A DNA stretch of 64,000 bases from Flavobacterium sp. HJJ. Lineage in GTDB: Bacteria; Bacteroidota; Bacteroidia; Flavobacteriales; Flavobacteriaceae. Positions 38,417 to 47,332 of the stretch are shown one piece after another. Made by a program: the position numbers and the translations under genes. The DNA lies in the NCBI RefSeq assembly GCF_015351475.1, contig NZ_JADKPR010000002.1, positions 124,001 to 188,000 on the forward strand, written 5' to 3'. The notes below the pieces were generated by a model that was not told where the DNA came from, ran no database searches, and worked only from the letters and a program-made list of their open reading frames with translations. The first letter of the stretch is position 1. The number at the start of each line of letters is the position of its first letter.

Positions 38417-39520
38417 ATGAAATATACAACACGAAAAAGCGCTATTCTTTTATTAAGTGACGGAACTATCTTCCATGGTAAATCGATTGGAATCACTGGA
38501 AAAACATTTGGTGAAGTTTGTTTTAATACGGGTATGACCGGATATCAAGAGATTTTTACAGATCCTTCATATTTTGGTCAATTGATGGTTGCTACAAATG
38601 CTCACATTGGGAATTATGGAGTAAATGATAAAGAAGTTGAATCCAACAGTATAAAAATTGCTGGATTGGTTTGTAAAAACTTTAGTTTTAACTATTCTAG
38701 AACTGACTCATCTGGAAGTCTAGAAGATTATTTTGCTAAACAGAATTTAATTTGTATTTCGGATGTTGATACACGTGCGTTAGTGAGTTACATACGTGAA
38801 AACGGGGCTATGAACGCTGTCATCTGTACAGATGAAACTCCAATTGAAGAATTGAAAACGATGCTAGCTGAAGTTCCAGACATGAAAGGTTTAGAATTAG
38901 CTTCGAAAGTTTCTACATTAGAACCTTATTTTTATGGTGATGAGAATGCTGCCTATAAAATTGCAGCTTTAGATTTAGGAATAAAAGAAAACATCCTTAG
39001 AAATTTAGCTAAAAGAGACTGTTATATTAAAGTTTTTCCATATAACGCTTCTTACTCTGAATTAGCATCTTTTAATCCGGACGGTTTTTTCTTGTCTAAT
39101 GGTCCTGGAGATCCAGATCCTTTGGAAAGTGCTATACAAGTAGCGAAGGAAATACTTGAAAATAATAAACCTCTGTTTGGTATTTGTCTAGGGCATCAGG
39201 TTATTGCTTTGGCAAACGGTGTTTCTACTTATAAAATGTTCAATGGGCATAGAGGAATTAATCATCCTGTAAAAAATATAATTAGTGATCGTGGGGAGAT
39301 TACTTCGCAAAATCATGGTTTCGCTGTGAATAAAGAAGAATTAGATCAGCATCCAGATTTAGAAATAACACATTTGCATTTAAATGACGGGACTGTGGCA
39401 GGTATGAGAATGAAAAATAAAAATTGTTTCTCTGTGCAGTATCACCCAGAAGCAAGCCCAGGTCCGCACGATTCTTCTTATCTTTTTGACCAGTTTATAG
39501 AAAATATCAAATCAGCATAA
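38417..39520 (+). CDS. carA: Carbamoyl-phosphate synthase small subunit
   Basis: A 367-residue glutaminase subunit that releases ammonia from glutamine for carbamoyl phosphate, feeding pyrimidine and arginine synthesis. The class-I amidotransferase triad is visible: Cys257 in GICLGHQV, and His342 and Glu344 in QYHPEASPGP. The N-terminal CPSase domain includes GEVCFNTGMTGYQEI. The ATG at 38417 is used. A TTG 21 nt upstream is part of the -7 promoter box and cannot be the start. The large subunit carB is not in this window. Confidence 0.96.
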   Translation: MKYTTRKSAILLLSDGTIFHGKSIGITGKTFGEVCFNTGMTGYQEIFTDPSYFGQLMVATNAHIGNYGVNDKEVESNSIKIAGLVCKNFSFNYSRTDSSGSLEDYFAKQNLICISDVDTRALVSYIRENGAMNAVICTDETPIEELKTMLAEVPDMKGLELASKVSTLEPYFYGDENAAYKIAALDLGIKENILRNLAKRDCYIKVFPYNASYSELASFNPDGFFLSNGPGDPDPLESAIQVAKEILENNKPLFGICLGHQVIALANGVSTYKMFNGHRGINHPVKNIISDRGEITSQNHGFAVNKEELDQHPDLEITHLHLNDGTVAGMRMKNKNCFSVQYHPEASPGPHDSSYLFDQFIENIKSA

Positions 39521-39594
39521 GATCTAAAACGTTATCGTTAATAAATAAAATTATATTAACGATTAAATAATGAAGACTAATGAATTTTTTTACT

Positions 39595-39602
39595 TAATTT
39601 TG
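39595..39602 (+). promoter_or_regulatory. -7 promoter box of eno
   Basis: TAATTTTG matches TAnnTTTG. No TTG is seen at the right upstream distance. It would give a leader of about 30 nt before the eno ATG. Confidence 0.5.
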
Positions 39603-39627
39603 AGTAAAATACAAATTAATAACATAA

Positions 39628-40932
<1,305 letters not shown>

Positions 40933-40955
40933 TTGTAATGAATTTGTAATAAATG

Positions 40956-40985
40956 AGCCATTCGTCTATGATGAATGGCTTTTTT
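40956..40985 (+). terminator. Rho-independent terminator after eno
   Basis: AGCCATTC (40956-40963) pairs with GAATGGCT (40973-40980) over a 9-nt loop, and the T-run continues to 40985. Confidence 0.88.
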
Positions 40986-41042
40986 ATTGAATATTTAACA
41001 AATTCAATACTTAATAAGTTTTTAAATTACTTAGAAATTACT

Positions 41043-41050
41043 TAGATTTG
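41043..41050 (+). promoter_or_regulatory. -7 promoter box of gltA
   Basis: TAGATTTG matches TAnnTTTG and would give a leader of about 30 nt before the citrate synthase ATG. No -33 TTG is evident. Confidence 0.45.
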
Positions 41051-41085
41051 GTAAATTATAATTTAAATTTTATTTCATAAACAAT

Positions 41086-42357
41086 ATGTCAAAAATAGCA
41101 ATATTAGAAATCGATGGTAACAAGTTTGAGCTTCCAGTTATAATAGGGAGCGAAAATGAGGCAGCTGTTGATATTAGTAAATTACGTGATATGTCTGGTG
41201 TGATTACGCTTGATCCAGGATATAAAAATTCTGGAGCGTGCAAAAGTGAAATCACTTTTTTGGACGGAGAGCTTGGTATTTTACGTTACAGAGGATATTC
41301 AATCGAGGAGTTGGCTGAAAAATCTCATTTTCTAGAAGTTTCTTATTTAATAATTTTTGGTGATTTACCATCTGCAGAAAGATTAGAACAATTTGAAAAT
41401 GATATTAGAAAGCACACTCTGGTAAGTGAGGAAATGAAAATTATCCTTGATGGTTTTCCAAGAACTGCTCACCCAATGGGAGTATTGTCTGCTTTGACTA
41501 GTGCTTTAACAGCTTTTAATCCTAAATCTGTTGATGCAAGCAATGAAAAAGACATGTATGATGCTGTTTGTAAAACTATTGCTAAATTCTTAGTTATTGC
41601 TACTTGGACTTATAGAAAAAGTATGGGGTATCCTTTAAATTATTATGATAATACTATTGGATATGTTGAGAATTTTATGAGTTTGATGTTTAAACTTCCT
41701 ACTGCTCCATATACTGCTAATCCAATTGTTATTGATGCATTAGATAAATTATTTATTCTTCATGCTGATCATGAACAAAACTGTTCAACTTCTACAGTTA
41801 GAATGGTTGGTTCTTCTCACGCTGGTCTTTTTGCTTCAATTTCTGCGGGAGTATCTGCATTATGGGGGCCTTTGCATGGTGGAGCAAATCAAGCTGTTCT
41901 TGAAATGTTAGAAGAAATACATGCACATGGTGGCGATGCAGATAAGTATTTAGCAAAAGCAAAAGATAAAAATGATTCTTTCAGATTGATGGGTTTTGGT
42001 CATAGAGTTTATAAAAACTTTGATCCAAGAGCAAAAATTATCAAGAAAGCTGCAGATGAAGTGCTTTCAACTTTAGGAGTTAATGATCCTATTCTTGAAA
42101 TCGCTAAAAAATTGGAAGCAGCGGCATTGGAAGATGAATATTTCAAATCAAGAAATTTATATCCGAATGTTGATTTTTATTCTGGTATTATTTATAGAGC
42201 TTTAGGAATTCCAACTGATATGTTTACTGTTTTGTTTGCAATTGGTAGATTGCCAGGGTGGATTGCTCAATGGAAAGAAATGAGAGAAAATAAAGAACCA
42301 ATCGGAAGACCTAGACAAGTTTATACGGGTTATCCTTTAAGAGAATATAAGAAATAA
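41086..42357 (+). CDS. gltA: Citrate synthase
   Basis: A 423-residue enzyme of the hexameric Gram-negative type that condenses acetyl-CoA and oxaloacetate at the entry of the TCA cycle. Active-site segments are HADHEQNCSTSTVRMVGSS, WGPLHGGANQAVLEML and MGFGHRVYKNFDPRA. The N-terminal beta domain (LDPGYKNSGACKSEITFLDG) marks the long, NADH-regulated class in other bacteria. It has its own promoter and terminator. Confidence 0.97.
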   Translation: MSKIAILEIDGNKFELPVIIGSENEAAVDISKLRDMSGVITLDPGYKNSGACKSEITFLDGELGILRYRGYSIEELAEKSHFLEVSYLIIFGDLPSAERLEQFENDIRKHTLVSEEMKIILDGFPRTAHPMGVLSALTSALTAFNPKSVDASNEKDMYDAVCKTIAKFLVIATWTYRKSMGYPLNYYDNTIGYVENFMSLMFKLPTAPYTANPIVIDALDKLFILHADHEQNCSTSTVRMVGSSHAGLFASISAGVSALWGPLHGGANQAVLEMLEEIHAHGGDADKYLAKAKDKNDSFRLMGFGHRVYKNFDPRAKIIKKAADEVLSTLGVNDPILEIAKKLEAAALEDEYFKSRNLYPNVDFYSGIIYRALGIPTDMFTVLFAIGRLPGWIAQWKEMRENKEPIGRPRQVYTGYPLREYKK

Positions 42358-42378
42358 TAATTCTCAGACAGATTATCA

Positions 42379-42410
42379 AAGCTTCACTTTACTAGTGAAG
42401 CTTTTTTTTT
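42379..42410 (+). terminator. Rho-independent terminator after gltA
   Basis: A perfect 10-bp stem, AAGCTTCACT (42379-42388) with AGTGAAGCTT (42394-42403) and a TTACT loop, with a T-run to 42410. The last T of the run is also the first base of the next promoter box. Confidence 0.92.
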
Positions 42411-42417
42411 ATCTTTG
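42410..42417 (+). promoter_or_regulatory. -7 promoter box of the amidinotransferase-like gene
   Basis: TATCTTTG matches TAnnTTTG and abuts the gltA terminator. The upstream element would have to lie inside the terminator hairpin. The leader to the ATG at 42433 would be about 10 nt. Confidence 0.6.
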
Positions 42418-42432
42418 GCAAAATTTATAACA

Positions 42433-43347
42433 ATGCTTAAATTAAATGTTAAGAATGAAACTTCGAGATTAAGGGCAGTAGTGTTAGGATCTGCAATTAG
42501 CAATGGACCAACACCAAAAGCAGATGAAGCCTATGATCCAAAATCTTTAGAACATATTTTGGCTAATACTTATCCAGTCGAAAGTGATATGATTATTGAA
42601 ACGGAAGCCTTTAATTCGGTCTTTCAAAAATATGGGGTCACAGTTTTACGTCCCAAAATGATTGAAAACTACAATCAAATATTTGCTAGAGATATTGGTT
42701 TTGTAATTGATGATGTATTTGTTAAATCCAATATTCTGCCTGACCGCGAAAGAGAATTAGATGCTATTCAATATGTGATTGATCAAATAAATCCAGAAAA
42801 AATAATTCGGCCGCCCGAAGAAGTTCATATCGAAGGAGGTGATGTAATGCTTTGGAACCAATATGTTTTTGTTGGAACATATAAAGGAAGTGATTATGCA
42901 AATTATATTACTGCAAGGACAAATATGCATGGTGTTGATTTTATAAAAGAATTGTTTCCAAATAAAATTGTAAAAGAATTTGATTTGGTAAAATCAAAGA
43001 TCGAAGCAAGAGATAATGCACTGCATTTGGATTGCTGTTTTCAGCCCGTTGGGAAAGACAAAGGGATTATTTATAAGAGGGGGTTTAGAGAAGAGGCCGA
43101 TTATATGTTTTTGGTTGATCTTTTTGGTAAAGAAAATCTATTTCATATTACGAGGGATGAGATGTATAATATGAATTCTAATGTGTTTTCAATAGATACG
43201 AATGTGGTTGTTTCTGAGAAAAATTTTACAAGATTAAATAATTGGCTAAGAGCAAATGGATTTATTGTAGAAGAAATCCCATATGCTGAAATTGCAAAGC
43301 AAGAGGGACTATTAAGGTGTTCTACTCTGCCATTAATAAGAGATTAA
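42433..43347 (+). CDS. Arginine deiminase/amidinotransferase-family enzyme
   Basis: A 304-residue protein with the pentein fold. Conserved pieces are ARDIGFVID, HIEGGDVMLW, ALHLDCCFQPVG (the catalytic His region) and, near the C-terminus, GLLRCSTLP with candidate nucleophile Cys296. It should hydrolyse or transfer an amidino group from arginine or a relative, in the cytoplasm. The short length lies closer to dimethylargininase-like and glycine-amidinotransferase-like members than to ArcA. The ATG at 42433 is used; the TTG at 42415 is part of the promoter box. ctlX follows 67 nt downstream, which points to arginine/citrulline use. Confidence 0.82.
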   Translation: MLKLNVKNETSRLRAVVLGSAISNGPTPKADEAYDPKSLEHILANTYPVESDMIIETEAFNSVFQKYGVTVLRPKMIENYNQIFARDIGFVIDDVFVKSNILPDRERELDAIQYVIDQINPEKIIRPPEEVHIEGGDVMLWNQYVFVGTYKGSDYANYITARTNMHGVDFIKELFPNKIVKEFDLVKSKIEARDNALHLDCCFQPVGKDKGIIYKRGFREEADYMFLVDLFGKENLFHITRDEMYNMNSNVFSIDTNVVVSEKNFTRLNNWLRANGFIVEEIPYAEIAKQEGLLRCSTLPLIRD

Positions 43348-43414
43348 TAGTGTGTTTTGAGCTTATATTGTTTAACTTTAGACAATACATTTTCAAACTA
43401 TAAAAAATAAGAAT

Positions 43415-44350
43415 ATGACACAAACAACAAACTCCATTTTGATGATTCGGCCAGTTGCTTTTCGTATGAACGAGCAAACGGCAGTGAATAATTATTATCA
43501 AAAAGTTTTAGATGGTCTTTTGCCGGCAACAGTAAATGCAAAAGCGCAACAGGAATTTGATGTTTTTGTTGACAAGCTTCGCTCAGTTGGGGTAGACGTA
43601 ACAGTGGTAGATGATGTAGAAAATGCAGATACTCCGGACAGTATTTTTCCAAATAATTGGATTTCTTTTCATGAGAATGGAGACGTAGCACTTTATCCGA
43701 TGTTTGCTGAGAACCGCCGTCAGGAACGCCGTGAAGATATTCTGGATATTCTAGAAGAAAAAGGATTTATAATTAATAATATTATGGATTATACTTCTGC
43801 AGAAGAAGATGGTTTTTTTCTGGAAGGAACAGGAAGTTTATTATTAGATAGAGAAAACAGCAAAGCATATTGTGCTCTTTCTCCAAGAGCAGATGAAGAG
43901 TTATTTATTGAATTTTGTGAAGATTTTGAATTTACACCTGTAATTTTTGAAGCTTTTCAAACGGTTAATAACGAGCGAAAACTGATTTACCATACTAATG
44001 TCATGATGTGCATAGGAGATACATTTGCTGTTATCTGCGCTGATTCTATTGATGATAAAAAAGAACGAAAAATGGTTCTTGACAGTTTGAAAGGGGATGA
44101 AAAAGAAATAATTCTGATTACTGAAGAGCAAGTGAATAATTTTGCAGGCAATATGCTCGAAGTAAAAGGAGCTGATGACAGAAGATATTTAGTAATGAGC
44201 GCTTCGGCTCATCAGAGTCTGACTAAAAAACAAGTTGCCCAGTTAGAAGAGCATGTTACAATTTTGAGTTCAAATTTAGATACAATTGAAGCTTGTGGCG
44301 GAGGAAGCGCACGCTGTATGATGGCTGAGATTTTTTTGCCGAGAGAATAA
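43415..44350 (+). CDS. ctlX: CtlX, citrulline utilization hydrolase
   Basis: A 311-residue pentein-fold hydrolase of the CtlX family, linked by family knowledge to citrulline use. Visible marks are MIRPVAFRMNEQTAVNNYYQ, TPDSIFPNNWISFHENG, GFFLEGTGSLLLDR, and EACGGGSARCMMAEIFLP with the nucleophile Cys301. It follows the other deiminase-like gene on the same strand after 67 nt, so they may form one unit. A bidirectional terminator closes it. Confidence 0.88.
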   Translation: MTQTTNSILMIRPVAFRMNEQTAVNNYYQKVLDGLLPATVNAKAQQEFDVFVDKLRSVGVDVTVVDDVENADTPDSIFPNNWISFHENGDVALYPMFAENRRQERREDILDILEEKGFIINNIMDYTSAEEDGFFLEGTGSLLLDRENSKAYCALSPRADEELFIEFCEDFEFTPVIFEAFQTVNNERKLIYHTNVMMCIGDTFAVICADSIDDKKERKMVLDSLKGDEKEIILITEEQVNNFAGNMLEVKGADDRRYLVMSASAHQSLTKKQVAQLEEHVTILSSNLDTIEACGGGSARCMMAEIFLPRE

Positions 44351-44370
44351 TAAATACAAATTCAAAAATT

Positions 44371-44410
44371 AAATCCCAAATTCCAGCACTTTAGAATTTG
44401 GGATTTTTTT
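44371..44410. terminator. Bidirectional terminator between ctlX and the MarC-family gene
   Basis: A perfect 13-bp stem (44371-44383 with 44394-44406), a 10-nt loop and a T-run to 44410. It sits between convergent genes and can serve both strands, though the T-run favours the plus strand. Confidence 0.88.
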
Positions 44411-44416
44411 GTGCCA

Positions 44417-45046
44417 TCACATCAAATTACTTTTAATGATATTGATTAGTGCACTGACTATATATTGAATACCAATAGCTACAACAATAAAACCAACAAT
44501 TCTTGAAATGGCAACAATTCCAGAAGCTCCAAGTATTTGAGCTAAATAGTGAGCGCTTCTTAAAATAATAAAAATAGCAATTGCGATTGCTAATATAGCT
44601 AGAGAGGCAATTATAAGTTCATTCGTTTTGTGATGTTCCTGATAAAAAGCAATTAATAGAGATATTGACCCAGGACCAGCAAGCATTGGAATTGCTAGTG
44701 GTGTCAATGCAATATCATTTCTTTTTTGAGCATCGGTTTCTATCTTTTTATTGATACCGCGCTTTTTATTGAATTTACCCGAAAGCAAAGAAAATCCAGA
44801 GCTTACGATAATTAATCCTCCTGCAATCCTTAGAGAATCAATACTAATTCCAAAAAAGCTTAAAACATATTTTCCTATAAAAAATGAAATTATAAGAATT
44901 AAAAATACATTTATTGAAGTCCATAGTGAAATTCTTGAGCATTCCTGTTTAGAATCGTCTTGAGTAAGGCCGACAAAAATTGGAACGGTTCCAATAGGAT
45001 TTAATACAGAAAATAAAGCAACAAATAGGTAAATAAATAAATCCAT
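44417..45046 (-). CDS. MarC-family integral membrane protein
   Basis: A 209-residue protein with about six hydrophobic segments and the family start FVALFSVLNPIGTVPIFVGL. A second inverted-half motif is TPLAIPMLAGPGSISLL. MarC proteins (UPF0056) sit in the inner membrane. Their transport role is not established, and the old link to multiple antibiotic resistance was not upheld for E. coli MarC. It is a single gene on the minus strand. Confidence 0.88.
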   Translation of the reverse strand: MDLFIYLFVALFSVLNPIGTVPIFVGLTQDDSKQECSRISLWTSINVFLILIISFFIGKYVLSFFGISIDSLRIAGGLIIVSSGFSLLSGKFNKKRGINKKIETDAQKRNDIALTPLAIPMLAGPGSISLLIAFYQEHHKTNELIIASLAILAIAIAIFIILRSAHYLAQILGASGIVAISRIVGFIVVAIGIQYIVSALINIIKSNLM

Positions 45047-45257
45047 TCAGTATTAATTTTTGATTGTAAAATTACAATTTTCTCTATAATTAAGTTTAAA
45101 TAAGAGTTAGATTATTGTTTATTTCAGTAAAAGGGGTTACTAATTATGAAATTTCAAATCGATAGTGTTTTTAGCTGCAGTTCCTTAGAGCTTCAAAATT
45201 CTAATGCTGAATACGGGTTTAAAACAACTATTTAGTTAGTGCTTACTTGTTTTTGCT

Positions 45258-45265
45258 TACTTTTG
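45258..45265 (+). promoter_or_regulatory. -7 promoter box of the CoA-binding protein gene
   Basis: TACTTTTG matches TAnnTTTG and would leave a leader of about 15 nt before the ATG at 45285. Confidence 0.55.
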
Positions 45266-45284
45266 CACTTCATAAAGATTTACA

Positions 45285-45653
45285 ATGATAAAAAATAAAA
45301 AAACATTAATTATTGGAGCAACTACAAAGCCTGAAAGGGCCGCTTTTAAAGCAGTTAATATGCTTGTTGCTAAAGGACATTCTGTTCTTGCAGTAGGGCA
45401 GAATGCAGGGGAAGTTGCTGGTGTAAAAATAAATACGAAAGCAATTCCGGTCAAAAATATTGATACTATTTCACTTTATATAAATCCTTCACGACAAAAA
45501 GATTATTATAATTATATTGTAGAGGCTAGTCCTAAACGCGTGTTGTTTAACCCAGGGACTGAAAACCCAGAGTTTTATCAGCTTTTGGAATTAAACAATA
45601 TTAAATTTGAAGCAGCCTGTACATTAGTTTTACTGACATTAAATAAATATTAA
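45285..45653 (+). CDS. CoA-binding domain protein
   Basis: A 122-residue Rossmann-like protein of the CoA_binding_2 family, related to the N-terminal part of succinyl-CoA synthetase alpha. Marks are LIIGATTKPERAAFKAVNML at the N-terminus and KRVLFNPGTENPEFYQLLEL. Such proteins bind CoA in the cytoplasm; the physiological role is not known. It has its own promoter box, and recR lies 180 nt downstream behind another. Confidence 0.85.
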   Translation: MIKNKKTLIIGATTKPERAAFKAVNMLVAKGHSVLAVGQNAGEVAGVKINTKAIPVKNIDTISLYINPSRQKDYYNYIVEASPKRVLFNPGTENPEFYQLLELNNIKFEAACTLVLLTLNKY

Positions 45654-45820
45654 TTGGATTTGTTTCTATCTGAAAGTAGAAATCAAATGGCATAAATTAT
45701 AGTGATGTGATATTTTGAAACGATCTGCTTTTTTCGAAAAAATAAAAATTTATTTGTTTTAAAGTTGGCTATTGTCTTTAAAATAGGTTTAATTTTTAAA
45801 TGATGGTTTGTCAAATTGCT

Positions 45821-45828
45821 TACTTTTG
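45821..45828 (+). promoter_or_regulatory. -7 promoter box of recR
   Basis: TACTTTTG matches TAnnTTTG and ends 5 nt before the recR ATG at 45834. If used, the transcript would start at or beside the start codon. No TTG is found at -33. Confidence 0.5.
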
Positions 45829-45833
45829 TACCC

Positions 45834-46454
45834 ATGGAATTTTCTTCAAAATTAATAGAAAAAGCGGTTAATGAAATGGCTCAATTGCCTGGAATTGGTA
45901 AAAGAACTGCTTTGCGATTGGTTTTGCATATTTTAAAGCAGCCAAAAGAACAAACAGTTTTTTTAGCTCAAGCGCTGGTTACAATGCGTGAGGAAATTAA
46001 ATATTGCAAAAGCTGTCATAATATATCGGATAAAGAAGTTTGTGAAATTTGTACTAATTCAAGCCGTAATCATCATATTATATGTGTGGTAGAAGATATT
46101 CGTGATGTAATGGCCATCGAAAACACAGGACAGTTTAGAGGGATTTATCATGTTTTAGGAGGTAAAATTTCACCAATAGATGGAGTCGGACCTAGTCAGC
46201 TTACTATCAGTTCATTGGTAGAAAAGGCTAAATTACGGCAAATTAAAGAGATTATTTTTGCTCTAAGTTCTACAATGGAAGGGGATACAACCAATTTTTA
46301 TATCTATAAACAAATAGCTGATTTAGAGATAATAGTTTCTACAATTGCAAGAGGAATTGCTGTTGGAGACGAATTAGAATACGCCGATGAAGTTACCCTT
46401 GGCAGAAGTATACTGCAAAGAGTGCCATTTGAAAAATCATTGAAAATCAATTAA
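45834..46454 (+). CDS. recR: Recombination mediator RecR
   Basis: A 206-residue protein of the RecFOR pathway that helps load RecA on gapped DNA. It has the HhH segment [17 protein letters not shown], a C4 zinc finger (Cys58, 61, 70, 73) and a Toprim domain beginning [13 protein letters not shown]. The ATG at 45834 is chosen. A TTG at 45816 would place the start in front of the promoter box. Confidence 0.95.
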   Translation: MEFSSKLIEKAVNEMAQLPGIGKRTALRLVLHILKQPKEQTVFLAQALVTMREEIKYCKSCHNISDKEVCEICTNSSRNHHIICVVEDIRDVMAIENTGQFRGIYHVLGGKISPIDGVGPSQLTISSLVEKAKLRQIKEIIFALSSTMEGDTTNFYIYKQIADLEIIVSTIARGIAVGDELEYADEVTLGRSILQRVPFEKSLKIN

Positions 46455-46499
46455 ACTGTTTATTAAGTATCGTCCCTTTTTAAATAGTAATCTAAAAAC

Positions 46500-46507
46500 T
46501 ATATTTG
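46500..46507 (+). promoter_or_regulatory. -7 promoter box of the polysaccharide locus
   Basis: TATATTTG matches TAnnTTTG, 17 nt before the first gene of the export block (ATG 46525). No clear -33 TTG. Confidence 0.55.
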
Positions 46508-46524
46508 TTATTAAATAAATACGA

Positions 46525-47316
46525 ATGAACAAGCACTTAGTCTATATTTTTTTATTTATCAGTGTATTTTTTACATCATGTATACCAGTAAAAGATTTGG
46601 TCTACCTTCAAAAAAAGGACAATTCTTCAAATGAAAATGCGATTGCAATGGTGGAGTCTAAGCCATATCGTCTGCAGACTCATGATGTGCTGAGGATTAG
46701 TATCAAAGCTTCGGATCCTAAATTAGTAACTATTTTTAATCCAACTGCAGATGGTTCAGCGTTAGATCAGTCAGAGTCAGGGTTGTATTTTGACGGTTTT
46801 ACAGTAGATGATCATGGTAATATTAGAATTCCTGTTTTGGGAGAGATGAATGTGATGGGATTTACTTTGGAAGAAGTGCGTATTAGTATTGAAAAACAAT
46901 TATTAGCCGAATATTTTAAAGATAATGCCAGTATTTTTGTGGTAGTAAAATTAGCAGGTTTTCGTTATACAATAAATGGCGAGGTAGGAAGTACAGGGAC
47001 TAAAACTTTGTTTCAGGAAAAAGTAAATATAATGGAAGCTATCGCCAATGCTGGAGATATTAGTACAACTGGTGACAGGAAAGCTGTAACGATTATTAGG
47101 CAGACTCCCAATGGTACCGAAATGAAAGACCTTGATTTGACTAATATCAATGTAATGAATTCGCCCTATTATTTTTTACAGCCAAATGACTATATTTATG
47201 TAAAACCGCTCAAGCAAAAAACATGGGGAACAGGTAGTACGGGAATTCAATCTTTGACAACGATTATTACGCTCTTGTCTTTAGTTTCTACCACTTATTT
47301 ATTGCTTAAAAAATAA
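46525..47316 (+). CDS. Wza-like polysaccharide export lipoprotein
   Basis: A 263-residue outer-membrane lipoprotein with lipobox FFTSC (Cys19). It has a Poly_export domain (YRLQTHDVLRISIKASDP through GNIRIPVLGEM) and an SLBB domain (FRYTINGEVGSTGTKTLF). It ends in a short hydrophobic C-terminal helix. Such proteins form the outer-membrane exit channel for capsule or exopolysaccharide. The next gene, 16 nt on, encodes the matching Wzc co-polymerase, so the two act as an export pair. Confidence 0.92.
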   Translation: MNKHLVYIFLFISVFFTSCIPVKDLVYLQKKDNSSNENAIAMVESKPYRLQTHDVLRISIKASDPKLVTIFNPTADGSALDQSESGLYFDGFTVDDHGNIRIPVLGEMNVMGFTLEEVRISIEKQLLAEYFKDNASIFVVVKLAGFRYTINGEVGSTGTKTLFQEKVNIMEAIANAGDISTTGDRKAVTIIRQTPNGTEMKDLDLTNINVMNSPYYFLQPNDYIYVKPLKQKTWGTGSTGIQSLTTIITLLSLVSTTYLLLKK

Positions 47317-47332
47317 AAACAATTCCCCAAAT

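Noticed and set aside
45658..45688. Hairpin after the CoA-binding protein gene (ATTTG-TTTCTA with TAGAAA-CAAAT)
   Set aside because: The stem has a bulge and no T-run follows on either strand, so it was not listed as a terminator.
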